DNA of 64,000 bases from CBDFMR01 sp965249765 (GTDB lineage Bacteria; Bacteroidota; Bacteroidia; Chitinophagales; Saprospiraceae): NCBI GenBank assembly GCA_965249765.1, contig CBDFMR010000005.1, positions 1,922,001 through 1,986,000 on the forward strand, written 5' to 3'. The notes beneath the pieces were generated by a model, which was not told the DNA's origin, ran no database searches, and saw only the letters and a list, made by a program, of their open reading frames with translations. Shown piece by piece: positions 45,393 through 55,251 of the stretch. Positions within the stretch are counted from its first letter, which is position 1. Each line of letters begins with the position of its first letter. The translations under genes and the position numbers were made by a program.

Positions 45393-47129
45393 CTATATGT
45401 AATATATCCCTTCGATTTCCTTTGAGTAATGATCTAGGATATGGTGTCGCTTGTATTTCTGCGCACTGGATAAGGTGCCTTCTTCTACGCTCAGAGGGTG
45501 ATCGAGGAGATAGATGCTGCGTACCTTTTCATGATTCTCCAATGAGGCTTCTCGATCTTTAATCTCGCGGAGTACCTTGCCTTTCACCTTTATGTTGTAT
45601 GACATATACTTTGGGCTCGTCCAGTGAATGTTATTTTTCTCACACCACGCTTTTAATCTATCGTATTGAGGATAGACCAAGGCAGTAAGATATGGGCGCT
45701 GGAAGCCTATAATTACTATCTGCTCGATGTACTCAGACTCTTGATGGATGTATTCTATACGGCTGGGAGCAACATACTTTCCGGTAGAAGTCTTGAAGAT
45801 GCTTTTCTTCCGGTCTGTGATCTGTAGATACTTGCCATCAATCAGTCTCCCCACATCGCCAGTATGTAACCAGCCATCATCGGTCATTACTTTACTGGTG
45901 GCCTTAGGGTCTTTGTAATAGCCCATCATTACATTGGGTCCCTTTACCATAATTTCTCCTGACTCGGACTCCTTTGATCTTTCTATCCTCACCTTGACAT
46001 TATTTAGAGGAAGACCTACGGTTCCTATTTTATTGAGTCCAGGCGTAAATCTATTGACGCTGATGACGGGTGAGGCCTCGGTCATGCCATAGCCTTCACG
46101 CAAGGGAATTCCCGCTGCCGCAAATGTTCTGCTGTACTTAGGATTGAGGTGGGCAGCACCTACAATGATGGCTTTCAGCTGTCCACCCAGTGCCGATCTG
46201 AATTTTCTAAAAATGAGGTGCTTTGAAACGAGCAATTTTCCGTGATGTAACATACCCGATATACCACCTTTAACTTCCTTGCTGCTCACCTTTAACGCCC
46301 TCTCGATAAGCTTAGACTTGATCAGTGATTTCTGAGATTTTACGTCAACTACTCTGTCATAAAGCTTTTCTATCATCCTGGGCACAGCAGTGACAAATGT
46401 AGGTCGTGCATACCGGTAATCTCCTTCGACGTCTTCTCTAGACCCTGGCAGATAAATGGCACATTCTACCATCAAGTAAGTCAGTACAACCGTCCGCTCA
46501 AAAGCATGACTGTAGGGTAGAATACTCATCACTCTCGTTCTTCTATCCACAGGCAGGAGAGGCGCTATTCCGTGAATATTGCTTATTATGTTTTCATGAG
46601 AAAGCATCACTCCTTTTGACGTACCTGATGTACCTGACGTAAAGATGATCGTACTCAGTTGGTCTGGCGACACTTCATTATGGATTCCTTCTGAGGCATC
46701 GTCGATCGTCTCCAAGTTGATGGCGGAAATGATAAAAATACGTGCTACTGATTGTATTTCAGCGATGATCTCTTTTCTTAATGGGGACTGGAAAAAGACA
46801 ATACTTGCGTCGGATACCTTCAGCTGACGGGCGAATTCATGTACGGGTAAATTAGGATAAATAAAGACTGATACGGCACCAAGCTGCTGTATGGCAAGAT
46901 CAAGGAACAACCACTCGGCTGTGGCGATGTCTGACGTTAGAACTACATGGGTTCCTTTACCGATACCTACAGAATTCAAATACGTGGAATACCTATTGAT
47001 GGTTTTTCTTATCTCCTTGACGGAGTATGTACGCCAGACGGAATTCTCCTTTGTCGAAAGCGAGATCTTTGACTTGCCTAAGGCATCGCCCTGAGGGATG
47101 AGATCAGCCAGTGTTTTTACCTTCTTCAT
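45393..47129 (-). CDS. AMP-dependent long-chain acyl-CoA synthetase
   Basis: A 578-residue adenylate-forming enzyme that activates fatty acids to acyl-CoA. The P-loop-like A3 motif is IIFTSGTSGTSKGVMLSHEN (about residue 170). Later come GYGMTEASPVISVNRF (A5), GWLHTGDVGRLIDG (A7) and DRKKSIFKTSTGKYVAPSRIE (A8). Length and motif order match the FadD15-type (FAA1-like) group. It starts right at the end of the alpha/beta hydrolase gene (adjacent bases), so the pair is an operon. Confidence 0.92.
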   Translation of the reverse strand: MKKVKTLADLIPQGDALGKSKISLSTKENSVWRTYSVKEIRKTINRYSTYLNSVGIGKGTHVVLTSDIATAEWLFLDLAIQQLGAVSVFIYPNLPVHEFARQLKVSDASIVFFQSPLRKEIIAEIQSVARIFIISAINLETIDDASEGIHNEVSPDQLSTIIFTSGTSGTSKGVMLSHENIISNIHGIAPLLPVDRRTRVMSILPYSHAFERTVVLTYLMVECAIYLPGSREDVEGDYRYARPTFVTAVPRMIEKLYDRVVDVKSQKSLIKSKLIERALKVSSKEVKGGISGMLHHGKLLVSKHLIFRKFRSALGGQLKAIIVGAAHLNPKYSRTFAAAGIPLREGYGMTEASPVISVNRFTPGLNKIGTVGLPLNNVKVRIERSKESESGEIMVKGPNVMMGYYKDPKATSKVMTDDGWLHTGDVGRLIDGKYLQITDRKKSIFKTSTGKYVAPSRIEYIHQESEYIEQIVIIGFQRPYLTALVYPQYDRLKAWCEKNNIHWTSPKYMSYNIKVKGKVLREIKDREASLENHEKVRSIYLLDHPLSVEEGTLSSAQKYKRHHILDHYSKEIEGIYYI

Positions 47130-47963
47130 CTACTTGTTTCTGTCTAGAGAATCGAGGAGATCATAAATAGCTGAGTGAAACTCAGGGAATGAGGGTAAGT
47201 TATTGTGTCCTCCCTTATCAATGATGAACATATCGACATTGGGTTTTATTTTTTTGAGTCTATAACTGTGTTCGATAGGTATCAGGCGATCCCTGTTGCC
47301 ATGCAAGATGGCGATGGGGCAAGAGACCTTATTGATAAATTGATCCGTCCTGATCTGATAGCGCAATATTTTTTTCAGCGGAAGCCAGAAGAGCCATCGT
47401 TTGATATTCTCATAGAATGAAGAATAGGGTGAATCCAGAATGAGCATCGCCGGGTTATTCCACGATGCAATGCGAGCAGCTATTCCCGATCCCAAGGATC
47501 GACCATAGATCACCAAGTTGTCTTCACCGTACCTCTGTGTGAGCCACTTGTAGAGGTATTGTGAGTCGGCATACAGTTTTTGTTCGGTTCGCTTTCCCTT
47601 GCTCTTCCCAAATCCTCTGTAGTCCATCATGAAAAAATCATAACCGTTGGAGATGAAATCTTTGGCAAATTTCCCCCATCCTTTGATGCTTCTTGAGTTT
47701 CCTTTGAAATAGTAGATAACTCCTCTCGAGTTGGGGACTGTAAACAAGATGCTGTTGACACTGCCTCCGTCTTCCATCTCGAATGTCTTCTCCTCAAAAT
47801 CGAAGGGATATTCAAACTTAAAGGAAGGAGGCAAGATCTCGGGCCGAAAGAAAAAGTAATGTTGGAAGAAGTAAAAAACAAGCAATAGCAAGACATAAAG
47901 CACTATGATGCTTACGACAGCAATCCATAATCCAGGGGCTATTTTAGAAAGAAGAGTTTCCAC
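47130..47963 (-). CDS. Membrane-anchored alpha/beta hydrolase
   Basis: 277 residues with one N-terminal membrane helix (about 12-33) and an alpha/beta hydrolase of the Bem46/FAM108-like type. The oxyanion/nucleophile region is FFMMDYRGFGKSKGKR and VIYGRSLGSGIAAR (nucleophile Ser). Likely acid and base are in AILHGNRDRLIPIEHSYRL and DKGGHNNLP. It may release acyl groups that the adjacent synthetase activates, but this is only inferred from the operon. Confidence 0.88.
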   Translation of the reverse strand: METLLSKIAPGLWIAVVSIIVLYVLLLLVFYFFQHYFFFRPEILPPSFKFEYPFDFEEKTFEMEDGGSVNSILFTVPNSRGVIYYFKGNSRSIKGWGKFAKDFISNGYDFFMMDYRGFGKSKGKRTEQKLYADSQYLYKWLTQRYGEDNLVIYGRSLGSGIAARIASWNNPAMLILDSPYSSFYENIKRWLFWLPLKKILRYQIRTDQFINKVSCPIAILHGNRDRLIPIEHSYRLKKIKPNVDMFIIDKGGHNNLPSFPEFHSAIYDLLDSLDRNK

Positions 47964-48005
47964 TTGCTGCTAAGATAAACGCAGATCGTCAAGAATCGAA
48001 AAAAA

Positions 48006-48413
48006 CTAATCGTCATCGATGTCGATAAATTCCAGATACTGATCGGTTTTGAAATCTTCAATGTCCCTTCGTTCGCGTTTGGTAGGTCGTCCACTTCCTC
48101 TTTCGCGGAACTCACCTTTCATCTTTCCTATAAACCAGTCTTTGAACTTATTCAACTCTTCAGCAGGCGTGAGATTTTCATAGCATTCGATGGCTATCGG
48201 TGCACCCACACGTTTTGTTATGGGCTTGACTACCTTGAATATAAGATTGAAACCATTTTTTTTTACCGATACGACATCATCGATATTCACGTCTGATGAA
48301 GGTTTTGCCGACTTATCATTGATCCTGATGTTTCCTGACTTGGCTGAGGCTGTTGCCTTGGTCCTCGACTTGTATATCCTGACACTCCACAGCCATTTAT
48401 CTACTCGGGGCAT
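48006..48413 (-). CDS. S4-domain RNA-binding protein (Hsp15-like)
   Basis: 135 residues with an N-terminal S4 domain (MPRVDKWLWSVRIYKSRTKATASAKSG; IRINDKSAKPSSDVNIDDVV), the layout of HslR, which binds stalled 50S subunits carrying nascent chains. The basic C-terminus (ERGSGRPTKRERRDIEDF) is also typical. It follows PPK2 by 3 nt. Confidence 0.88.
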   Translation of the reverse strand: MPRVDKWLWSVRIYKSRTKATASAKSGNIRINDKSAKPSSDVNIDDVVSVKKNGFNLIFKVVKPITKRVGAPIAIECYENLTPAEELNKFKDWFIGKMKGEFRERGSGRPTKRERRDIEDFKTDQYLEFIDIDDD

Positions 48414-48416
48414 GGC

Positions 48417-49163
48417 TCAGAATTTCTTCGACTCGAGTGGTGGCCAAGTAAGATTCATTGCTTCGAGCACTTTTAGCACTTCATTGGCGATAAAGTAATT
48501 TCTGTACCATCGCGGATCCACCGGTGCTATGATCCATGGAATATCCGATCTGTTGATGGCATCTTGATAGCATTTCATATACTCATCCCATTTTTCTCTC
48601 TCCTCCCAGTCGCCATCATTGTGCTTCCAGTATTTCCGCTCCAGTTGTGTACGCTCTGTAAGCTTGTCGTGCTGTCTTTCCTTAGAGAGGTGGAGATATA
48701 CTTTTATGATGGTAGTATTGTTGTCGACTTGGAGTAGTTTTTCAAATGCGTTGATGGCATCTATCCTAATAGACACGCGATCCTCATCGATCCACTTGTG
48801 GACACGTTGGATAAGGATGTCTTCGTAATGAGACCTGACGAATACCTTTATCTTTCCTTTCCGTGGAGCTTGCTTATGAACTCTCCATAGAAAATCGTGG
48901 GCAAACTCTTCATCCGTTGGTTTTTTAAATCCATATGTATCTACCCACATAGGACTGCAATCACCAAACACTTTTTCTACCGTCCCATCTTTACCACTCG
49001 AGTCCATCCCTTGCAGTACAAGAAGAATATTCTCATCTTTTCTGGAATAAAGGATTTCCGTCAGTTCGGCTATGCGCTTAGTGATGTCCTTGGTTTTATC
49101 CTCTATTTCTTTTTTGTTGAGACCTTGAGGAGCACGAGTCGATATTTCTGATAGATTGATCAT
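48417..49163 (-). CDS. Polyphosphate kinase 2 family protein
   Basis: 248 residues; transfers phosphate between polyphosphate and nucleotides. The Walker A-like motif is LQGMDSSGKDGTVEKVF, followed by the lid and SHYEDIL motifs (FVRSHYEDILIQRVHKW) and WYRNYFIANEVL near the C-terminus. The SHYED form is typical of the PPK2 subgroup that phosphorylates AMP/ADP; the donor and acceptor are not provable here. It lies in a leftward run DUF58-PPK2-S4. Confidence 0.9.
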   Translation of the reverse strand: MINLSEISTRAPQGLNKKEIEDKTKDITKRIAELTEILYSRKDENILLVLQGMDSSGKDGTVEKVFGDCSPMWVDTYGFKKPTDEEFAHDFLWRVHKQAPRKGKIKVFVRSHYEDILIQRVHKWIDEDRVSIRIDAINAFEKLLQVDNNTTIIKVYLHLSKERQHDKLTERTQLERKYWKHNDGDWEEREKWDEYMKCYQDAINRSDIPWIIAPVDPRWYRNYFIANEVLKVLEAMNLTWPPLESKKF

Positions 49164-49172
49164 GATTTTGAT

Positions 49173-50084
49173 TTAGAGCATCTTGCTTCTTCTTACGATG
49201 AATTTCTGAAGGATAGGGTAGAAGCCCTCCTTAATGTCGGCTTCATAGATGTCAATACGATATTGCAGGCACTTCAACTTTAACTCAGAAACAAACGCCT
49301 GCATTTTTTCTTGATACAAATCTTTTACTTGGTTGGACTGTAGTTTTACCTGTTCTCCCGTCTCCATGTCTCTGAAGACATAGGGTCTGTTTTCGTATTC
49401 AAAATCCCGCTCCAGCGACTTGTCGAGCACATGAAATAGTATGACTTCGTGTTTGTTGTGCTTTAAATGCTGGAGGGCGGCAAATAACTCATCGGCATCC
49501 TTTTCTCTCTCGAGCATATCTGAGAAAATGATCACGAGAGATCTCTTGTGTATTCGATCTGCAATTTCATGGATAGATTCGGCGGCAGCGGTGGTCCTGC
49601 TGAGTGCATCATTCTTGATGAGTCCTTCCAGATAATTGAGCATCAGGTAGTAATGCTTGGTAGAAGATTTAGCAGGAGTATGAGTGTGTAGGTTGTCTTC
49701 AAATAGGCTTATGCCAAAAGCATCACGTTGTCGCTTGAATAGGTTCATCAACGATGCTGCAGCCAAGGATGAGAATTGTAGTTTGTTTAGCTTTTTTTCC
49801 TTGGGAAAGTACATAGAGGAGGACGTATCAATGACGATCTGACATCTTAGGTTGGTCTCTTCTTCGTATTTCTTGACAAACATCTTGTCTGTACGAGCAT
49901 ATACTTTCCAATCGATATTTCTAGTGGACTCACCTTGATTGTAGAGGCGATGCTCGGCAAATTCAACAGAGAATCCATGGAAGGGCGACTTATGCATTCC
50001 GATGATAAATCCCTCTACCACCTGGGAAGCTATCAACTCCAGATTCTCTATCTGCCGTATGTCGTGTTTGTCAAAAAAATCCAT
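49173..50084 (-). CDS. DUF58 domain protein
   Basis: 303 residues, soluble, with the DUF58 signature STRNIDWKVYARTDKMFVKKYEEE and a von Willebrand A-like region (CQIVIDTSSSMYFP; LVIIFSDMLE). Such proteins are normally encoded beside a MoxR ATPase and BatA/BatB-like proteins. No MoxR gene is in this window, so its partner is elsewhere. The role is commonly linked to chaperone or stress functions of the MoxR system. Confidence 0.88.
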   Translation of the reverse strand: MDFFDKHDIRQIENLELIASQVVEGFIIGMHKSPFHGFSVEFAEHRLYNQGESTRNIDWKVYARTDKMFVKKYEEETNLRCQIVIDTSSSMYFPKEKKLNKLQFSSLAAASLMNLFKRQRDAFGISLFEDNLHTHTPAKSSTKHYYLMLNYLEGLIKNDALSRTTAAAESIHEIADRIHKRSLVIIFSDMLEREKDADELFAALQHLKHNKHEVILFHVLDKSLERDFEYENRPYVFRDMETGEQVKLQSNQVKDLYQEKMQAFVSELKLKCLQYRIDIYEADIKEGFYPILQKFIVRRSKML

Positions 50085-50087
50085 AAA

Positions 50088-50122
50088 ATAAAAAGCTCTT
50101 ACTCACAACGGTGAATAAGAAC
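50088..50122 (-). terminator. Intrinsic terminator after trxA
   Basis: On the minus strand, past the trxA stop, GTTCTTATTCAC and GTGAGTAAGAGC form a 12-bp stem (with G-U pairs) closing a CGTT loop and followed by TTTTTATTTT. It sits between trxA and the downstream DUF58 gene. Confidence 0.75.
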
Positions 50123-50145
50123 TCCAATATATGTTTAATAGCAGT

Positions 50146-50469
50146 TTAGGACAAATGTGCGTTGATTTTTTCTTCCAAGGCTGCTTTTGATGTAGCTCCT
50201 ACATGCTTGTCGACGACTTCTCCATTCTTTAGAAATAGGATTGTAGGAATACTTCGCACACCATATTTCATAGGTATCTCAGTATTGCTGTCCACGTTCA
50301 TCTTTCCTATTAGTGCTTTTCCATCGTAGTCCGTAGCTAGTTCTTCAATAATGGGGGTAATCATTCTACATGGTCCACACCATTCTGCCCAAAAGTCAAC
50401 AACAGACAATCCGCTATCTTCTTGTAAGGCTTTTTCTCCAAAATTAGTATCAGTAAATTCAAATGCCAT
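50146..50469 (-). CDS. trxA: Thioredoxin
   Basis: A 107-residue cytoplasmic disulfide reductase with the redox site WCGPCRM, the cis-proline segment RSIPTILFL and a C-terminal helix ATSKAALEEKINAHL. Length is normal. A hairpin terminator follows at about 50.1 kb. It is divergent from the DUF3810 gene. Confidence 0.97.
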   Translation of the reverse strand: MAFEFTDTNFGEKALQEDSGLSVVDFWAEWCGPCRMITPIIEELATDYDGKALIGKMNVDSNTEIPMKYGVRSIPTILFLKNGEVVDKHVGATSKAALEEKINAHLS

Positions 50470-50636
50470 TTTTAGTAAGTTTAATAGTTTGCAATTTTTT
50501 TTTGATCTATTCTAAGATCGCAAAGTACTGAAAGACTTGCCATCTCAATGTCTAAATCGATATCTTCAACATCGGCAAACTTACAAAAGTTGCAATTTTT
50601 TTGTCAAAACGTCGTTAATATGATATTTACAGTTGA

Positions 50637-51737
50637 ATGAAATTACTCCGAAAGTTCTGGCCGTTTATTCTTCTGCTATTTACGCTGGTGATAAATCTGA
50701 TCATGTCGTCAGTACATGGACTGGACCAAAGCTACTTTGTGAGCATATTTCAAGCTTTGAGGATCGCTTATGATCACACTTTGGGATTCCTTGCCATCCC
50801 TTTTATCTACATCATCTTTGCATTGGTCTTGTATTTCACGTTTCGATTTTTCCATAATCATGCTCAAAGGAAAACATCTCTTAAAGATAGATTCTTGAAA
50901 GGTGGAGTGGGTATCTTAAGGTTCATAGCCGTCGTCGTGTCTTTGTTCTACATCTTTTGGGGATTCAATTATAACCTTCACCCTTTGGCTACCACGTTGG
51001 GTTTTCAGCAGGACAGGATTGACAGCACATATCTACATGAGGAAGCATCATTGGTGCAAAGCCATTTGGAATCACTACGGTTGCAGATTGACAGAGACAC
51101 TTTGGCTCTTGAAGCACATGCAGACTTTACGGATATTGAAAGTCAGATCAGACCTATCCTCGAAGAAATATTGAAATCGTGGGATTTCCCTACACGGGGT
51201 AGAGTAAGAGTACGACGACTGCACCCCAAAGGTATATTACTCAGAACATCAACGGCAGGCATTTATATCCCTCACAGTTTTGAAGGGCACATTGATGCGG
51301 GATTGCACCCGTTGCAATGGCCTTTTACACTGGCGCATGAGATGACCCATGGTTATGGTGTGACTGATGAAGGAGAGTGCAATTTTGTCGGACTCCTCGC
51401 ATGCCTTAGTTCGGAAGACACCTACATCAACTATGCAGGATTGCTGACATACTGGAGATACCTCATGGTCTCATTACGGAGCGATAGTCCTCTGCTTTAT
51501 CATGACTTGAGGGGAAAGCTTCCTTCTTCCATAAAAAACGACTTAGAGGCTATCTATGACAATCAAGACAAATATCCTGATATCCTTCCTCGATTACGCG
51601 ACCTAGTTTATGATCAGTATTTGAAGCGCCATGGTGTACATTCAGGTATTGTCAGCTACAATGAGATAACTATGCTGATGAATGCCTGGAAAGGCAGTGC
51701 TTGGAATAGGGAGATTTATAGAAAGTGGTATGAGTGA
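50637..51737 (+). CDS. DUF3810 membrane protein with a zinc-protease-like motif
   Basis: 366 residues with three membrane helices in the first 115 residues, then a large soluble domain. The motif LAHEMTHGYGVTDEGECNF resembles a metalloprotease HExxH helix followed by a third ligand (Glu in DEGECNF). DUF3810 is a Bacteroidota family with no proven function; membrane-bound peptidase activity is inferred from the motif alone. A region of about 190 bp without genes follows before Nnr. Confidence 0.85.
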   Translation: MKLLRKFWPFILLLFTLVINLIMSSVHGLDQSYFVSIFQALRIAYDHTLGFLAIPFIYIIFALVLYFTFRFFHNHAQRKTSLKDRFLKGGVGILRFIAVVVSLFYIFWGFNYNLHPLATTLGFQQDRIDSTYLHEEASLVQSHLESLRLQIDRDTLALEAHADFTDIESQIRPILEEILKSWDFPTRGRVRVRRLHPKGILLRTSTAGIYIPHSFEGHIDAGLHPLQWPFTLAHEMTHGYGVTDEGECNFVGLLACLSSEDTYINYAGLLTYWRYLMVSLRSDSPLLYHDLRGKLPSSIKNDLEAIYDNQDKYPDILPRLRDLVYDQYLKRHGVHSGIVSYNEITMLMNAWKGSAWNREIYRKWYE

Positions 51738-51931
51738 TCTGTGAATATTTTGACTTGACATTTTGCCCTGACCTCAACTGCATCCCATTTGTCAAAGGCA
51801 CGGCTGACAGGTTTAGGTCAGGGTAAAGATTAGAGAAATTGAAAGGCATTGGCGAGATTTTTGACTAAAAATCATGACAAGACCTATCGAAAGACTTTAA
51901 TTCTGATAATGAAGAAAGCTCAAGAATCGGA

Positions 51932-53437
51932 TCAACAGGAGGGAGACAATTCACGAAATACCACCGCAATTCTATCCACAATATCGCTGGCTATCATCGA
52001 CTCCATCCCAATTTCTTGAGCGGCAAGATCACCAGCCATACCATGGATATAAACACCTAGTAAGCACGCCATCATAGGATCATAACCTTGGGCCAAAAGC
52101 CCGCATAATATTCCTGTCAACACATCTCCGCTGCCAGCAGTAGCCATTCCCGGATTTCCTGTACTGTTAAAGATGAGCTTTCCATCCGGCGTACTTACGG
52201 ATGTATGCGCTCCTTTGAGAATGATGTAGATACTGTATTTTTCTGATAGGCTTGATTGCTTTTCGATTTTCTCTAGATCATCATCATACAATCCTACTAA
52301 TCTTTTGAATTCTCCAGGGTGAGGAGTGAGAATGGACTCCTTCGGAAGTAACCTCAACCATTGGGGATTAGCCGATAAAATATTCAGGGCATCGGCGTCA
52401 AGAATCATTGGATTCTTGAGACTAGTAATCAGGTTACGCAGCATTTTTACTGTAAGATCGTGGGTGCCTATCCCTGGTCCGACGGCCATGGTCCGTTCAT
52501 TTGTCGAAACAGTATCGCTGATAAAATTATGATTACTATCGGCTACTACCATGGCTTCCGGAACTGCGACTTGCATAAGATCATATCCGCATCCTGGAAT
52601 GTGAGAGGTTACCAATCCGATGCCTGATCTTAGGCTGGCTCTTGCTGCTAGGATGGCGGCTCCCATCTTACCTTTTGATCCAGCAACGAGAAGACCATGG
52701 CCATAACTACCCTTATGTGAGTATTTTTCTCTCATTCGTACTGACAAGTCCGTTCTTTGTAGGTAATAATACCTGGATTCTTGCTTTTGGATGTATTGTT
52801 GATCCAGTCCAATAGGAATGATGTGCATCTTGCCGACAAAATTCTGATTGTCGGATAGCATCATAGCCAGTTTGGGCAGTTCTAGACTAAGTGTATGGTC
52901 GGCTCTTATGATGCCCGTAGGATCATTGGAATTGTTATCAGTACAATACAATCCGGACGGAATGTCTACTGCGATGACTTCATTGTGAGAACTATTTATC
53001 GCCACGATAATCTCTTTCAATAATCCACTGGTGGGTCTGGTCAACCCTGAGCCTAGGATGGCATCAAGGATGATGCCTTCTTTTGGAATGGTAAGCTCCT
53101 GTGCATGGTCGATACGATTAATACTTACCTGTAAGTCTTCAAGTCTGTTAAAATTCGTTTCGCAATCTGGCGAGAAGTTTTCTTTGTGATTTATAATGGA
53201 AACAACAACCTCATATCCGCTTTCGTGGAGAAGTCTTCCTAAGGCAAGGCCATCACCACCATTGTTACCCATCCCTGAGATCACATGGATTGCTTGATTA
53301 GCATTTGCATGAGCTATTATCCAATTACTACAATTGACGGCTGCACGCTCCATCAGGTCGATCGAGGCAATGGGCTCGTTTTCGATGGTGTATGCATCAG
53401 CCATTCTTATTTGTTCAGCATTCAGGATTTTCATCAT
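51932..53437 (-). CDS. nnr: Bifunctional NAD(P)H-hydrate epimerase/dehydratase Nnr
   Basis: 501 residues repairing damaged NAD(P)HX. The N-terminal epimerase (about 1-215) has SGMGNNGGDGLALGRLL and AVDIPSGLYCTDN. The C-terminal ADP-dependent dehydratase (about 225-501) has GSYGHGLLVAGSKGKMGAAIL, MILDADALNILS and TGNPGMATAGSGDVLTGIL. Both halves are complete. It follows the fructosamine kinase gene by 24 nt on the same strand, forming a metabolite-repair cluster. Confidence 0.95.
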   Translation of the reverse strand: MMKILNAEQIRMADAYTIENEPIASIDLMERAAVNCSNWIIAHANANQAIHVISGMGNNGGDGLALGRLLHESGYEVVVSIINHKENFSPDCETNFNRLEDLQVSINRIDHAQELTIPKEGIILDAILGSGLTRPTSGLLKEIIVAINSSHNEVIAVDIPSGLYCTDNNSNDPTGIIRADHTLSLELPKLAMMLSDNQNFVGKMHIIPIGLDQQYIQKQESRYYYLQRTDLSVRMREKYSHKGSYGHGLLVAGSKGKMGAAILAARASLRSGIGLVTSHIPGCGYDLMQVAVPEAMVVADSNHNFISDTVSTNERTMAVGPGIGTHDLTVKMLRNLITSLKNPMILDADALNILSANPQWLRLLPKESILTPHPGEFKRLVGLYDDDLEKIEKQSSLSEKYSIYIILKGAHTSVSTPDGKLIFNSTGNPGMATAGSGDVLTGILCGLLAQGYDPMMACLLGVYIHGMAGDLAAQEIGMESMIASDIVDRIAVVFRELSPSC

Positions 53438-53461
53438 GGTTGATTTACAAAGTATGAATCT

Positions 53462-54319
53462 TCAAAGATACTTCCTGACTATTTCCATCACCTGATTTTT
53501 GTAGCTCAATCCAAACATGTTTAGATGGACAAGTAAGTAATATAACTGAAAGAGGTCTACTCTATCTTTCCATCCTGCTACCAATGGATACGAGTCATGA
53601 TAGGTTTGATAAAAGGTCGGAGCACATCTTCCGAAAAGCGAAGTCATGGCGATGTCAAATTCTCGATGAGAATAGGAAACGGAAGGATCTATTATTACAA
53701 CTTTCCCATTCCTGTTACACAAGTAGTTGCCGCTCCAAAGATCGCCATGGATGAGTGCGGGAGGTTCATTGGGGATAAGACTCTCAAGTTTTGTACAGAG
53801 TTTTTCGATCATTGCAATTTCATCCAAAACAAGCAGACCTTTATCCAAAGCCAATTTGCCTTGTGGTAGAAGTCGACTGTTAGCAATAAATGAAAAGACG
53901 TTATCAGAAAATGTATTTCCCTGGGGTAGGCGACCTATGAAATTGTCATTAGATAGTCCGTAAGACTTGGTGGTCATTTGATGCAAAGATGCTAGAGCTT
54001 TACCGAAATCTTCCCAATAACCTGGTCTTCTCTGTCCTGGATGTATAAAACCTAGAATCAAGAATTCTCTATCACCATTGGTTGTGACGTCCTCGACCTT
54101 GGGAACGTAAATGCATTTTGTAGAGGCTATGAGTTGCAATCCTTCAGCTTCGGATTCTGCCGCTCCACCCATAGATGACATTGAATAACCTTTGACAAAA
54201 AAGACACTGTCTTTAGTAGTAACCTTGACCGATGAGCCTATATCGCCACCAGACTGAGACTGCACGTTTAGGATGACTCTATTTTTAAAAAATGATAATT
54301 GGTTGATGTTGTTTTTCAT
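53462..54319 (-). CDS. Fructosamine kinase family protein
   Basis: About 285 residues of the aminoglycoside-kinase-like fold that phosphorylates ketoamines (protein deglycation) or related sugars. Motifs: HGDLWSGNYLCN (catalytic Asp region), VIIDPSVSYSHREFDIAMTSLF and an N-terminal VILNVQSQSGGDIGSS loop. The ATG at 54319 (MKNNINQLSFF) is preferred because it overlaps the stop of ctlX as ATGA; the upstream in-frame codon would extend into ctlX. It lies between ctlX and nnr. Confidence 0.85.
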   Translation of the reverse strand: MKNNINQLSFFKNRVILNVQSQSGGDIGSSVKVTTKDSVFFVKGYSMSSMGGAAESEAEGLQLIASTKCIYVPKVEDVTTNGDREFLILGFIHPGQRRPGYWEDFGKALASLHQMTTKSYGLSNDNFIGRLPQGNTFSDNVFSFIANSRLLPQGKLALDKGLLVLDEIAMIEKLCTKLESLIPNEPPALIHGDLWSGNYLCNRNGKVVIIDPSVSYSHREFDIAMTSLFGRCAPTFYQTYHDSYPLVAGWKDRVDLFQLYYLLVHLNMFGLSYKNQVMEIVRKYL

Positions 54320-55251
54320 CGGAAAACCTCTGCCATCATGCACCTAGCACTTCCGCCGCCAATGGTTTCTATAATGTTGACGGGAGAGGATAATATGGTA
54401 TTTTGATGTTTGTCCTCTATCATTTTTCTTTGTAAGTAGGTGAGTGATAACTCGGCTGTACTCGACATAACAAGAAATTTCTCTCCCTTGTCATTCTGAA
54501 GTTGGAGCATATTTCCAGCAAATTGTTCCATCTGATCTATAGTAATATCTATGACGTCTTTTCCTGTACTGGCAAGGATTTGATCAACTTGAATTCTTTC
54601 GTTTTGATTATGAATCGTCTCCAATGCGATTACTGCATATTCATCAGCCATAGTCATCATGACATTGGTGTGATATATCTCTCCGCCGTCTTTATCAAGT
54701 GTATGAAATATTATGGCTTCAAAACCGGTTTTCTGGCACCACTTATCAAGAATGGTTTTTTCAGTACGAGGACTCAATGCCGCATATGCTAACTTGTTTT
54801 GATGATCAAGCACCAGGCTGCCTGTTCCCTCGAGTGACTTATCTTTTGACTCATAGGAAAGCAAAGAATCATCATAGCTAAAACCTGTGTCCTTCTTTAA
54901 ATCTTCCACGATGTCTTCTCGGCGCTCGGCGGACCGACTTTCATTTTTCATCGGATAAGCGTAAATGGTCTTACTGTGAGGACAAGTACTAAACCAGTTA
55001 TTGGGAAAAATGGAGTCAGGGGTGTGAAAGTCAAGAGTGTCATTAAAGACTTTCACCTTTATTCCATTATCTCTGAGTGTTGCCACGAAAGCATCAAACT
55101 CCAGACTTGCGACCTCTTGAATCTGACGGGCTGATAGACTTTCTAGTCTGTGCTGAAAAGAGTTGGTCTCAGCGGCTTCTTCATTAAAGCCAAACTGGAC
55201 AGGTCTCACCATGAGAACAGTGTTTGCTATAAATCTATTCATTGTTGTCAA
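54316..55251 (-). CDS. ctlX: Citrulline hydrolase CtlX (amidinotransferase fold)
   Basis: 311 residues of the guanidino-modifying enzyme superfamily. The start NTVLMVRPVQFGFNEEAAETN and the segment DSIFPNNWFSTCPHSKTIYAYPM are typical of CtlX, which acts on citrulline. The catalytic Cys lies near the end in GGGSARCMMAEVF and a catalytic His in IYHTNVMMTM. It overlaps the upstream DDAH-like gene by 4 nt, so the two are coupled. Confidence 0.88.
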   Translation of the reverse strand: MTTMNRFIANTVLMVRPVQFGFNEEAAETNSFQHRLESLSARQIQEVASLEFDAFVATLRDNGIKVKVFNDTLDFHTPDSIFPNNWFSTCPHSKTIYAYPMKNESRSAERREDIVEDLKKDTGFSYDDSLLSYESKDKSLEGTGSLVLDHQNKLAYAALSPRTEKTILDKWCQKTGFEAIIFHTLDKDGGEIYHTNVMMTMADEYAVIALETIHNQNERIQVDQILASTGKDVIDITIDQMEQFAGNMLQLQNDKGEKFLVMSSTAELSLTYLQRKMIEDKHQNTILSSPVNIIETIGGGSARCMMAEVFR